Assembly (NCBI GenBank): GCA_012932865.1
Contig: SAXG01000001.1
Location: forward strand, 2,159,693-2,223,692
Direction of reading: 5' to 3'
From: Amylostereum areolatum
Lineage: Eukaryota; Basidiomycota; Agaricomycetes; Russulales; Stereaceae
Length of the DNA: 64,000 nucleotides
In this document: piece by piece, positions 33,859 to 45,853 of the stretch
Numbering within the stretch: the first letter of the stretch is position 1
How the letters are laid out: the number at the start of each line of letters is the position of its first letter
Translations under genes and position numbers: made by a program
The notes under the pieces: model-generated
Told to the model about the DNA's origin: nothing
Databases searched by the model: none
What the model saw: the letters and a program-made list of their open reading frames with translations, nothing else

Positions 33859-36800
33859 ATGCTGGCACGTCGCCTCGCCAGCGCCCTCCTTCGCCGTCCG
33901 TCCGCCGCCTACTCCTCCTGCGCAATCCGAAATCACTCCCACACTATGGCGCAACAGCCCTCGTGGAACCCGCCAGCGCGCACCGGCGACGAGCCCGTGC
34001 TCAAGGTGTACAATTCGCTGACGCGGACCAAAGTCGGTCGTCGTTAAGATGGCGGGTGTGTGCGTCGCGTCCTCACGAGATCCTTGCCAGAACGAATTTG
34101 TGCCGCGGGAAGGCCGCCGCGTCAAGTGGTATAACTGCGGTCCGACCGTGTACGATGCCTCGCACATGGGCCACGCCAGGTGCGTCGCGCGCTGCGTACC
34201 TCCCCACTTCCCGCTGATGATCGGACTCGCATCCACATCGCAGAAACTACGTAACACAGGATATCCTGCGGAGGATCATGACCGATTATTTTGGCTACGA
34301 TGTGCATTTTGTGATGAACATCACCGACATCGACGACAAGGTGCGTCCGCCACCACCTATCTCTCCGCCCGCATCTGACGCACATCGCGGTCGCAGATCA
34401 TCCTCCGCGCGCGACAGACCCATCTTCTCAACAAGTTCCGCGCCGAAACGCAGACCCTCTCTCCCGAGCTTTTGGCCGAGGTGCGCAGCGCCTGGGAGGC
34501 CTACGTGAGGTCCGAAGTATGCAAAGGCTTGTCCCCGTCCGACGTTCCCCCGCCCGGATCTGAATGGGACGCGTGGCCGGCGTTAGAACAAAAATTCAAG
34601 GACAAGGCGTGGAAGACGGAGGGACTGAAGCGGGACGAGAAATTCGAGATGCGTTTTAATGCTGCCGTACGTTTCCCCATCCGTTTGTTCACCGACGCTT
34701 TCCGTCGGTCGCGTATAGCTCCCGTTCGCTCAATTGAACGTGCCCCCCCTTGCAGACGAAGGCCCGTTCCGCACTTGAAGTCGGTCAAGGTGTTCTGGAA
34801 TCCCGCCAGGGTGGCGTGGATGTCGCGCACCAGCTCATCGACGAGGCTTCCGACGTTCTCGCCTTATCGCTCGACAAGCAGGTCTGCGTTCTCCCGACGT
34901 TCTTCTCGCGCTGATGCTGACCCTTCGCCGCCCTTGTCTTGCAGCACGGCGCGACCGTCACCGACCCCTCTATCTCGCGCTCATTAGCTGCGTTCTGGGA
35001 GGAAGAAGTTTTTTGAAGACATGACCCGATTGCGTGTGCGCGAGCCCGATACCCTCACTCGCGTGACGGAGTATGTCCCGGAGATCGTTAGCTTTGTAGA
35101 ACGCATCGTCGCGAATGGCTACGGCTATGCCGTGGATGGAAGTGTGTATTTTGACACGCGCGCGTTCGACGCGCACAAGGGCCACTTCTATGCCAAATTG
35201 GAGCCGTGGAGCAAGGGGAACCGGGAATTGCTGGAGGAAGGCGAAGGTACGCAGGCCTTATCCCGCCCTGTGACTTACGACAACCTTTGGCTAACCGTCC
35301 TTTGCATTAGGTGCTTTGTCTAATGCATCCGGACGCCGTTCGGCTGCCGACTTTGCGTTGTGGAAGGCGTCCAAACCGGGAGAACCGTCGTGGGCCTCGC
35401 CGTGGGGCCAAGGTCGCCCTGGATGGCATATCGAGTGTTCCGTCATGGCGTCGGCGGTGTTGGGCGACAACATGGACATCCACTCTGGGGGCGTCGACCT
35501 CGCGTTCCCCCACCATGACAACGAGATGGCTCAATCCGAGGTGGGTGCAAGGCGGCGGGTTCCTGTGCGGTCCTTCTTGCTCGCTTAACTCGTACTTATG
35601 TGCAGGCATATCACGAATGCGGTGCGTGGGTGAACTACTTTCTGCATACGGGCCATCTCCACATCGAAGGCCTCAAGATGAGCAAATCGCTCAAGAACTT
35701 CATCACGATCGATGTGCGTGCAGGCCCGGCCGTTCCGCTCGCTCGCCCTTTCTGCCCGTTTAACTCCCCCGACTGACCTGACCGCGACCCTATGCAGGAA
35801 ATTCTACAAAAGTATTCGGCAAGACAGCTGCGCCTCGCGTTTTTGACGCAGCTGTGGAATTCCAAGGTCGACTTCTCGGAGTCCCTCATGACCGGCGAGG
35901 TCAAAAATATAGAGGCGACGCTTAACGTAAGTCCACCCCGCCATCCGACCGTTTCGTGCATGAGGGAGATGCGAACGCGGTAACGACGGACGTTTCCTGG
36001 CTCTTCCAGAACTTTTTCGCCAACGTCAAGGCGCTTGTCAGCCAAGCACGCGCCTCGGGCCCCCAGCTGGACGGAAAACATCGGTTCGAGGAAGCAGAAC
36101 GCGGGCTTACGGCCGCGTGCGTATTCATAGCCCTTGCTGGATGACTGAGAATGCCGCGCTGACATTCCCCCGGACCAGGCTCCACGCGACGCAGGACGAG
36201 TTCCGCGTGGCGCTATGCGACTCGTTCAACACCCCCGTGGCGCTGGACGCGCTCCGGGAGCTCGTGTCCAAAACGAACGTGTACATCAACGCGCGTGGGA
36301 AGGACCTGAACGTCGGGCTCGTCGAGCGCGTCGCGCGCTGGACGGGGGCGATGCTGCGTATGTTCGGGCTGGGCGAGGGGGAGACGGCGGAGATCGGCTG
36401 GGGGCAGGAGCAGCGCGACGGCGCCCCGACTGCGAACGTGAGTCACATCTCCCTAACTTGCTTTGGGGGTGCACCTCGGTTTTTTCTCATTGTGCGTCCA
36501 TCGATTCGTCCATCGGACCTTCTGGTCGCCCCTTTTCCTTCCTCCGGTGCTGCGCGTGTTGGCGGTATGCTTTGGATGCGGTTCTTCGGGTTCCAGCGGG
36601 AGGAGAGTCTTATGCCGTACCTGCGGGCTCTATCGACGTTCAGGGACGGCGTGCGGCGACTTGCGATGGGCAAGGGCGAGGGTGCGACCAAAGATATCCT
36701 GGCGCTTTGCGACAGGCTTCGTGATGTCGAACTCGTCCCCCTCGGTGTGGCACTGGACGATCAGGAAGGTGGGTAAATCTCGCTAGCGCGTAAGGGCCCC

Positions 36801-37181
36801 CATTGACCGGGCTGTATAGATGGCAAGGCGCTGGTGAAGATTGTGTCCCCGGCGGAGCTCGTCAAGGCGCGCGATGAGAAGAGGGCGGCGGCGGAGGCCA
36901 AGGCCGCGTCCAAGGCGGCGGCGGTCGAGGCCGAGCGGCTGAAGCGGGTAAAGAAGCTGGAGAAGGGCCGAGTGGCGCCGCAGGAGATGTTCAGGCCGCC
37001 GAACGTTCCGGAGGGGACGTATGGGAGCTGGGACGCGGACGGGCTGCCGTTGACGGACGGGGAGGGGAAGGAGCTGAGTAAGAACGCGGGGAAGAAGGTG
37101 GCGAAGGAGTACGCGGCGCAGAAGAAGCTGCATCAGGAGTATCTGGCGTGGCGGAGGGAACAGGAGCAGGAGGGGGCGTGA
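33859..37181 (+). CDS. CRS1: Cysteinyl-tRNA synthetase, with predicted mitochondrial and cytosolic forms; apparent frameshift
   Basis: Class I synthetase that charges tRNA-Cys. The nucleotide-binding signature is SHMGHAR in [15 protein letters not shown] and the second signature is KMSKS in [11 protein letters not shown]; zinc-ligand blocks include WHIECS and [10 protein letters not shown]. The ATG at 33859 yields an Arg/Ala/Ser-rich, acid-free leader ([20 protein letters not shown]) like a mitochondrial presequence. A second in-frame ATG at 33946 (MAQQPSW) has a strong context (A at -3, G at +4), whereas the first has T at -3, so leaky scanning could give both forms. The Lys/Ala-rich C-terminal extension is as in eukaryotic enzymes. 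An in-frame TGA at 35014-35016 follows a T6 run; shifting by +1 restores [12 protein letters not shown], so the copy as given is broken by one base. Confidence 0.93.
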
Positions 37182-37487
37182 GGACGCGGTGGACGGGTTT
37201 GGGGCGCGTTGGAGTGGGTCGTGTACATTCAATTCGACATTGCTTGGATTTTCGTGCCCGGATGGGATCGCCGTCCGCGTCGCAGACGAACGGGGGTTTT
37301 CGAGTGAGAGCGTGAAAAGCGGATGAGCAGCATTCAGTGGTTTGAATTCGGCCGATTGCGAACTTATTGGACAGGCGCATCTTGGTCGACGGACACGATA
37401 CCTTACATAAGTTGTTCGCGGTTACCCGTCACAAGTAAGTAAGTGCTGCATACTTAGCTAGTAAGTACATGTGTAGAACACAACGGA
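37182..37487. other. Intergenic between convergent genes
   Basis: About 300 bp between 3' ends of the synthetase and the GAF-domain gene. Nothing recognised. Confidence 0.5.
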
Positions 37488-38321
37488 TCACCAGTCGCAC
37501 GCGTCCACGACCAACCGGGCGATTTTCTCCAGTCCCACCCTGTCGTCCTCGTCAAAACCACCGAGCGCGAGACAGTCGAGGTCGAGCACGCCGAGGACGA
37601 CGTCCGAGGCGTCCGCGCGGGGAAAGGACGAGCGGGCAGACGAGCTCGCTCTGGGTGGCGCCGTCGCAGGCGATGTGGCCCGGATAGGCGTGCACGTTGG
37701 GTACGAGGCGGGTCTGGGCAGGAGAGGAAGGCATCGGCGCAGACGCCGCGGGCCTTTCCGGGGGCGACGCCGATGAATTGGCAGGCGGGTTTTCCGCAGA
37801 AGGGGGCGAGGAGGAGCCGAGGGGCCGGGTTGGGAGTGGTGGGGGAGGTGGTGAGGACGAGGGAAGCCGCGGGGAAGAACTTTGAGTGGATGTAGAAGCC
37901 TGTATGGTGCGTGTGTGGTAAGTTGTGGTTGGATTTGGGATATTAAATGGGAGGGGAGGGTGCTGAGCGGGATCTCATCGCGGGAGATGCGTCGCCGAAG
38001 TTCGCGTGTCGGCGCAGGGAAATGAATGGGGACCTACCGCACCAGTTTACGGAGGAGGGACCGTCGCCGAAGGGGGGAAAGGCGAGGAGGGAGGTGTAGA
38101 TCAGAGAGGCGGCATTCGCGAGGTTCGTTATCTGTGCGGCGGCAAGGGGGCGATCGGGGACTGTGAACAACAGCGACTCGAAGATGAGCGTCGTGCGATG
38201 GCGTACTTACCCAGTCGCGTTGGCCATCGAGCAGGGCGGACAACTGGTCGTGTACGTGGATCCAAAACTCGGACTTGGACTGGACGGTGGAGGGCACGAG
38301 CGAGCTGTCGGCGTGCGGCAT
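37488..38321 (-). CDS. GAF-domain free-methionine-(R)-sulfoxide reductase, with two apparent frameshifts
   Basis: Small cytosolic enzyme that reduces free methionine-R-sulfoxide with catalytic cysteines in a GAF fold (yeast YKL069W type). The start at 38321 gives MPHADSSLVPSTV; two introns follow (one after DGQRDW, one after NWCG). Family blocks are NLANAASLIYTSL, NWCGFYI, FCGKPACQFI, GVCADAF, VPNVHAYPGHIACDG, SELVCPLV and VLGVLDLDCLALGGFDEDD. Three cysteines are at the expected positions: CQFI, GVC and ACD. The reading frame must shift by +1 twice: near the GGG at 37716-37718 and the GGGG at 37619-37622 (plus-strand coordinates). Removing one base at each site gives a seamless family match. 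Either the assembly has insertion errors or this is a young pseudogene. It is 160 bp from the divergent GLTP start. Confidence 0.85.
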
Positions 38322-38481
38322 CGCGTTCTTCCAACTCGACCCGATTTTTTGAGTTGACGTTGAAAACTTGCAAAGGCTTGTTGAAGGTGGCAAGATGGGA
38401 GATAAGATAAGATCTCTGTCTAAGATGGAACGGGAGGGCGAGGATCACCTGACGGCCAGCTCTTTCTCTCTAAACACGATC

Positions 38482-39408
38482 ATGGCCCCCTACCTCGACA
38501 CCGTCACCGTCCGTGTCCTCGCTCTCCCCTCCTCGCATTCAACGCTGACCGTCAGACAAAGTCCTTTGCAGATGTTCCCATCACCGACGCTGGCGTCGAC
38601 ACCCTCGCTTTCCTCAAGGCATCCGAAGGCGTCGTAGGCCTCTTCGGTGCGTCCTCTGTCACCTCCCCCCCTTCCTAACCAACCCACCCCCGTTCAGATC
38701 TTCTCGGATCCGCCGCCTTCACCGTCGTCCAAACCGACATCAAAGGCAACATCGCGGTAAGCCCCCTCCCCAAACCCCCTCCCCAAACCCCCTCCCCAAA
38801 CCCCCTCCCCAAACCCCATCGCCAACGATCGCCTCAAACCGCCCTTCTCATCACCGCTCTTTCCCCCTCCCATTCCACCCGATCTCACAGAAAGTCCGCG
38901 CGCGCTACGATGCCGCGCCCACCCTCTCCGCCACGCTCGAGAAGCTCGTCGAGAACGAAAAGGGCGAGAAGAAACGCACCGCGACCGAGGGCCTGCTCTG
39001 GCTTCTCCGCGGCCTTTCCTTCACCTGCAAAGCCCTCCAGAACGCCCAGGCGAACAAATCCGAGGAGCTCGCGGCAGCCTTCAGCAAGTCCTACGACGGC
39101 ACCCTCAAACAATTCCACAACTTCGTCGTCAAAGGCATCTTCGCCGTACGCTTTCTCCCCTCTCCTCCCACATCCTTGCATCGTACGTGCCGCGCCATCG
39201 CTGATCCCTTAACCAACAGGTCGCGCTCAAGGCGTGCCCGTACCGCGCCGATTTCTTTGCTAAGCTTCGCGCGGACCCCAACGGTGGTCCCGAGGCCTCG
39301 GAAGACGCGCTCAACGCCGCCCTGGACAAGTGGCTGACCGCGCTCGCCGCGATCGTCGCGCGCGTGGAGGGCTTTTACGCCGCCGGAGGGTATGGCAAAG
39401 GATTCTAG
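38482..39408 (+). CDS. Glycolipid transfer protein (GLTP fold)
   Basis: Cytosolic protein that moves glycosphingolipids between membranes. The ATG at 38482 gives MAPYLDTVT; after a short intron comes SFADVPITDAGVDTLAFLKA. Lipid-headgroup residues are visible: the Asp/Asn/Lys set in TDIKGNIAKV, the Trp in GLLWLLRGLSF and the His in LKQFHNFVVKG. The C-terminal ALKACPYRADFFAKL and VEGFYAAGGYGKGF are as in fungal GLTPs. Five exons; all four introns restore the frame without indels. The third intron contains four copies of a 13-nt C-rich repeat (38762-38813). It is divergent from the GAF reductase; length (about 200 residues) is usual for the family. Confidence 0.95.
38762..38813 (+). repeat. Four 13-nt C-rich tandem repeats inside a GLTP intron
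   Basis: Unit is CCCCCTCCCCAAA, four perfect copies. The opposite strand carries eight runs of four or more G, so G-quadruplex formation is possible. Confidence 0.9.
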
Positions 39409-39980
39409 ATCCCCCCCCCCCAAACGCACACACACACACTACAGTAAACGTACTTGTTACGCTAGGATCGACGCCGATCCGCGTCCCCGGAACGGGCGCG
39501 CGCGCATGTACGATTTCTACGAGATGAATCCAACGAGTCACGACGGCAGAGCGGGAGGTCGCGCGGTCGCGGCTCGCGCGGCGATCTCGACTTATTCGGC
39601 TTCCTTTTTCTCTCTCTCTCTCTTTCCATTCGCGCGTTCATCGCTCGCGGTGTTAAGTTGGAGCGAGCCCTTTTCTCCATGGGGTCACCAGCAAGAGCCA
39701 TCCTGCACGATATACTTATCTCTGAGCGACGTCCCCCCCCCTCCTCCCCGAAGTGCATCTCCGCCGATTTGTCCGATACACGCCCGCAACTTGCCATGTA
39801 CTTATAGACTCGACGATTGCGTCGGGGCAGCGGCGTTTATAAAGCCTAAAAGGTTCGATCCATTGACACATACTTATGTCTTATAAGGAGGTAGTATGTG
39901 GTTCCAGGAGCTCTTTATCAAGTTTTCATAGCCAGGCGGCCTCGTTGAACGCGCGCCGTTGCCGTGGAAGCCTCCCGCTC

Positions 39981-40015
39981 GACCAGACCAGACCAGACCA
40001 GACCAGACCAGACCA
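39981..40015. repeat. (GACCA)7 pentanucleotide array
   Basis: Seven perfect tandem units in non-coding DNA. Confidence 0.9.
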
Positions 40016-43000
40016 GGCCTCGACACGAAGCGTTAGTACGCGTTAATCAGGTGCGCTGGGAGGAAACGAGCGGGCGGAACCGTCGTCATCAGCAATATAT
40101 GCCACATTGTCAGTGAACGTCGAACTTGCCAAGTAACTTACCTAATCTCGCACCGTATCTCAACAAAGTCAACACATGCAGCAAAGAAGGTTCGATGCAT
40201 ATGTTCGATGCACACGCGGGTCCTACCCTGTCCTTCCAGTAGGTATACGGCGTACGCGTGTAGTGACAGTATCATAGCGCGGTCTCGGGTCCCTCGTCGG
40301 CCGCCACCAGTGTCAGACTCCCGACACGGGCATATTCAACTTGCGCTTGACGCCGCCTGCGATATTCAGTCGACTTCTTCCGAGTTCTGCGCGCGCAACT
40401 TACAGTTCGACGTTCAACGTTCGATGGACGGACGGACGGACGATTCCATTTGCACGGTCGCATCTGATTTGCACGCGTGTAGTTGTGCATCCGGGCCCGG
40501 AGGTTGTCATTGTGTTTAGTGTGGCGGGCGCCGGGGTGTGGCACGCCGGGGCCGTGGTACGGGTGCAGTCACTTGCGCCCAGGAGGAGAGCAAGCAAGGA
40601 CGAAGTACGTACATGCTACGATAGACAGCGGCGTACTCGAGGATGCGTAGCTAGACGCCTACACCGGTGCGTCGTGAGATTTCGAAGACACTTCAGGCAT
40701 ACTCCGTGTACCCCCGCGCAGTGGGGAGCCTTGAAGTCACGGGGATGGAGAGATTTAAGAAAAGGATCCATCTCTCCGAGTCACTTCAACCAAGCAGACA
40801 AGTAAGTAGCAAGCACACGCACTGTACAGTGTACGATCCCCGTCCCCTTGTCCGCGGACGTTCCGTACGGGTACCCCTCTTAATCAGGGCCAACGCGAAC
40901 GACGTCGGAGGTGCATCGGCGGGCGAGCTTGAACGGGTCCTCCACTTGATTGAAAGCCTATACCACGAGATCTGCAGCCTCTGCCAACGTCTGATTCTGT
41001 GCGTCGAGCGTCGCGGGGTAAGTCAGTAGTAAATGACGATGGGGGATTGAAAGACACGTTGCGAATCGCGTGCACTGCACAGGTGCGTGTCCATGGTCGA
41101 GTCCCGAGTCCGCGCTTGCGCGCGAGATTGAGCTTCAACGATTCAACGCACTCTCGCCGCGTCTGACCACAGGGGGATGCCTCCCGCCCAGCCCCTCACC
41201 GTCGGTACGTTAGATTGCGAAAACCAGAGCATAGAAGGCAGAGACATCCACGGGGCTCCCCGTGACGTGACTCCGACGACTCGTCCCGTCTTCAAGTCTT
41301 CCGTGTTAAGCCTGGCTACGAGAGACCGAGCCCATCCCGATTCGGTACGCCGTCTTCCCAACATAGCCTCGTCGCATCCGGCAAAGAAGACGTCGTGCCG
41401 AACTCGAGGAAAAAAGACGCTTGGATGCACGGCGGCCTAAACCCCAAAGCGGACCCCCCCAGTCCAGAACGCACCTCCATGAACGCGGAAAAGGGGGGAC
41501 GCCGCTAGTCTCCTTCGCAGACCCTTAAAAAGATCAGAGATACCGCCTTTTCGGGAAATCGGGGAGCCCGCTGGGAGGGCGTGCCCGGCGGCGATGATCC
41601 TCGCGTCTGCCAGTTCGTCGCCGCAAACCTCAAACCTCAAACCGCAAACCACAAACCGCGCACGCGAGCGACGCTCGAGGTGAAAGCAGAAATTGAAACG
41701 GTGGCAAGCCGCGCGGCGGGAGTCGAGTCGGCGGGCGGCTCGGCGGGGCGGGGCGTCGACTCGGAGTCATATGTAGTGGCGCCTCGGCGACGCCGTCTCG
41801 GACGGGTGCGTTTCCTACATATATTTTGATCTCCAAGTCGGTGGACGCCAGCTGTCACTCGGCGCGAAGCAAGAAAAAAAAACATACACCCACGGCGAGC
41901 ACGACAGCCAAGTTTGATCACGACGCCCGCGTAGTCGCCGCCGCCGTACAGTAAGCAAAAAGCGCGACTGTCAGCCTGAGCGTCAGTCTGTCGACGCCAG
42001 CCAGGTCGTGTGGGTCGGGGGAGAACGAGGGGGGCGCGTTGCGTCGGGACGATTGTGGAGGAGGTGCCCGTGGTGAGGAACACCCAGGAGTCAGAGAGAC
42101 TTCGTACGTGTTTCTTGGTGATTGCGCAGGAACTCGCGGCGACCCTCTTTACGGGAAAACATACGCCGCCTCTTGCTACGTCCGCGCGACACTGACGACC
42201 ATCTTCCTTCTTCACCGTATAATTTACATGGTTTCCACCTTCTTGCTTCGGCCGACCGGCGTGGTGGATTCGATTCGATCTCAATGGATTATGGCAGCTG
42301 TAGTTTATAGCCGCGCCGCCGTCAGCGGGAGGGCGCGGTCGGTGCCACTGCAGGTGTTGAGATGAGCCGCTGCGAGTGGGGTGGGGGTGTATGAGAGGCA
42401 TGAGATAGGACGGCATAAGACGTGGATGGATGAAGGGATCGCGATTCAAACGCAAGGAACGCGCTGTCCGTTTGAGTACGGCGGCGCATCTGCTTCTTTC
42501 CTCTTTCCTCCTTCCTCCTTCCTCTTCCTCCCCGTTTCCTTGTTCCTGTTCTTTTCCTTGTTCCAGAGGCTCGGGTCCGGTTCTATCGATCGAGAAAGGG
42601 CGGTGGGATGCGGCGGTGGGACGCGTGGACAGGGGAGGTAGGAATAACGAGGTCTCGGTTTGGAATTAACGTTTTGCTCTTGCGTCGCCTGCGTATCTGG
42701 GCGTGGGGCCGGGCCGGACCCTGGGGCGTGCTGGCAGGGTGGGATTCCCGTGGATGCTGCGACGGAAGGAAAGCAGAGAACGGGGTTTAGGGATCGGGAC
42801 GAACAGGAGCTTTCGTCTCGCCGGACGCGAGGGGCCTGGCAGCGAAGTCGAAGCTCGACGGCCACGCAATACAATACATACAAAGACACCCTCCTCCCCC
42901 CACAGATCCCGCATCGCGTATGTTTAGATTGAGAGGCAATGGGGGGAGGGGGGACCCGAAGTGCGGTTAAGCACTCCTATGACGTCGCCCACGGTGGGAT

Positions 43001-45810
43001 CGGTGGATGCCCGATTCCCGACGCGAGGCGGCGCTTGGGACTCGCGTGGAGGGGGATAAGGAGTGAAGATGGCAGGCCTCGCGGTCGAGACTCGACCCTC
43101 GAGGCGTTGTAGGCTCGTGTCGACTCGAAAAAAAGAAAGGTAAAGAAGCAATGCGGCTTGTGATTTTTGCACGACCTCATTGCACGCGTCTTGCTCGTTC
43201 CCGCCTCCCACGGCGACTGGGGTCGATGTCTCCCTGCTTCGGCGGAACGGGAGAAAAGGAAGAAGAAAAAAAGGGGGGGAGGGGGTATATTCGGCGGCGT
43301 CGATGGGCGGAAAAGGGTCGGGTTCAGGCGTCCATGCGCTGCGTTACGAGAGCTGGTCCGTCGACTTTGTGCGCAACTCTTCCCGGCCGAACACGGTGGA
43401 ACGGGCGGGGCGGGGCGGATGCAGCAGCTTTCCTGTTCAAGACGTGCACGGCGGGGCCATTTGACCCCGCCACCTGTCAACCGCAGTGATAGCGGTGGGA
43501 CCCGTTCGTAAGTGACTTCATGACTTAGCACTGGTAGCGCGTGAACGAACGGGTGTCCATCTCGATTCGCTGCGGGAGCACGAGCACAAGCACGAGCACG
43601 TAACCGCATGACGGCATCCGTTCATTTGTGGCGCAGGGACGATCTGGAGCAGAGGCTCATGCCGGCATGCGTACAGTATTCCTGTCCTGTCATCGAAGCT
43701 CCCACTCTTGCGCTCGCCGCGTTCTCTCAGAACCGCTAAGTATTCCGCCCCCGTTCAGCCACGCCACGCCACGCCACGGCCAGCGCCACGGCGTCCAGCG
43801 TGGTGCCCGCGCTCGCGTTCTCGATCTCTGCTGCTGCTGGTGACGATGATGGTTCGATGCAGATGCGAGATGCGAAAGGTGATCGCAAACCGAACGTCGA
43901 ACACGAGATGGGTGCGCCGAGAGTCGACCGCGGGCACGGCCGTGGCCCGTGGCCCGTGGGGGAGCCTAGGAAAATGCGGGAGAAAGAGATCCGCGATCGG
44001 GCGCCGGTCGCGGTCCGGGATCCTGGGATTAATTAGCCTGAGCCTGCCAAGTGTTCGCCCACCGACCCCCGTGTTCGCCGACGCACGAAAAACCGTAACC
44101 GTAAAGTGTAAATGGAATGAAGAAAAACGAACCTCGGCGCGCTTTCGAAGGAAAAGCCGCCGCCGTGGCCGAGGTGGAGGGGGGGGGAACAAGTTGTTTA
44201 TCGTGGATGGGACATTTCGAACGGCGAGCTTGAAGAGGCCGGTGGGGAGTATTGAGTCGGATGGTATCTGTTCGATGGGATGGCGAGATGGCGGCGGGAC
44301 GAGGTTGGGTGGCCGGGGGTGCTATGTGCTCGCTAGGGGATAAACGAGCGATGGCGATGGCGGTGCCTGTTGGTGTAAATGTAGCTGTAATTAAGCTGTA
44401 CGTTAGCTGCTTCGAATCGAGCGGGGATCGCAAGAACCAGATGCGATCGCAGGACTCGTCGACGGCGAACTGGATATGGAGAGGGGGGGGGGACAGGGGG
44501 GTGCCAGGAGAGTAGGATTACTGTGAGGATGTTCTCCCGTTGCGATGATGCGGAGATGCCGATGCCGATGCCGATGGCAGATGGCAGATGGCAGATGTGG
44601 GTGGGATGCGTGTGTGCGCAGGGGTAAAGACGGTGGGAGACGGAGGACTGGAAAGAGAGGGACGGCCGTCGACCGAAGAGACGCCGGGGGAATCGCGGTC
44701 TTCTCTTTATTATCGAGTGATGGGCGTGGTGCGATGGATATCGAGAGTTTGAATGGGAAGATGGGGGCCGATCGGGTGGGAGAGGGGTGAGTTGAACGGG
44801 GGGAGGACGAGGAGAGGAGATTGCGAGGGAAGATGATCGGAGGCAGGTGAGATGGTGATCAAAGTCATCGCCGCGTCCTCGAGACCCGTTCTCCGGGGTG
44901 AGGTCGGGATAGCGAAGACATGGGTCAGGGCTGGGCGTGGAGGGGGGTAGCATCGACATGGAACTTGGGTAGGCGTGGACGTAAGTCGAGCAAGCGAACG
45001 CCCGAGGCTCCCGCGTTGTTCCTGCCACCACGGCAGCACGCGCGTTCTGGAACGCGAAGAGGGTGACCGTTGCGTCTACGCTCATTCAGACCTCAGATCC
45101 TGGCGCGTGGTGCTGGTCCGTGTATGTACACATTGAGTCGTGCCGGGTGTACGTATGTGGTACGGCCGCGCCGGTCAGGCAAAGTTTGCGGCTGCTCAAT
45201 TATCGAACGAATTCAAATCCCGCGAGGGGGCGGGTGGTGGGGGCACAGGGCGCGGCGCCGGTTCGGGCGCGGGGCGTTGAAGTCCGTGGGACTTGGGTGC
45301 GACTTGCCGTTGGGTCAAGTACGTTCGACCGCCTTGGACCGAGGAAACGGAAAGCTCTGGACCGTGTCCGAGTGGGAGTGGATGTGGCTCACACGGACGA
45401 GGCGGGCCTGGCGACGGGAGAACAGGTGACGGGTGAGGGTGCTGGAGGAGGTTCGAGAAGAGGAGGGTGGTAAGGATTCTTTCTTGTTCTCCGCCGGACA
45501 AAGGCGAGTGAGTCGAATGAAGCGCCGAGCGGAGGGGGAGAGGGAGTCTGATGGATCCAGGGGGCATCATGGACCGGCCCTCGATTTCGTAAGCGGGCAG
45601 ATAGAGTTTGCGATGGGCATAATTTTGCAGTTTACCTTCGAGTTGAAGTTACCGAGCGCCAGGCTTTCTTCGTTTCTTCGTTTCTTCATTTCTTCATTTC
45701 TGCACTTATCCCTCGTTTGCGGCGTCTTCCCATCAATGTTATCCTCCCTCAACGCCACCTCCCCTTTCGCCTATTTCTACCCGCCGTCGCCTTCTCCCAT
45801 GATCAGCCTC

Positions 45811-45845
45811 TCCCCCTCCCCCTCCCCCTCCCCCTCCCCCTCCCC
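45811..45845 (+). repeat. (TCCCCC)5 polypyrimidine tract before WOPR gene 3
   Basis: Five perfect units plus TCCCC, ending 8 bp before the ATG at 45854. The template strand has six runs of four or five G, a possible G-quadruplex in the promoter or leader. Confidence 0.9.
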
Positions 45846-45853
45846 TTCTCACC

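Larger units (their letters stand above)
39409..45853. other. 6.4-kb gene-free region upstream of WOPR gene 3
   Basis: No gene is recognised. Contents seen: a (GACCA)7 array at 39981-40015, a GGAC tetranucleotide run near 40432, poly-G-rich tracts near 44165 and 44487, and the (TCCCCC)5 tract just before the next start codon. Open frames are GC-driven, mutually overlapping and without motifs. Confidence 0.5.
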
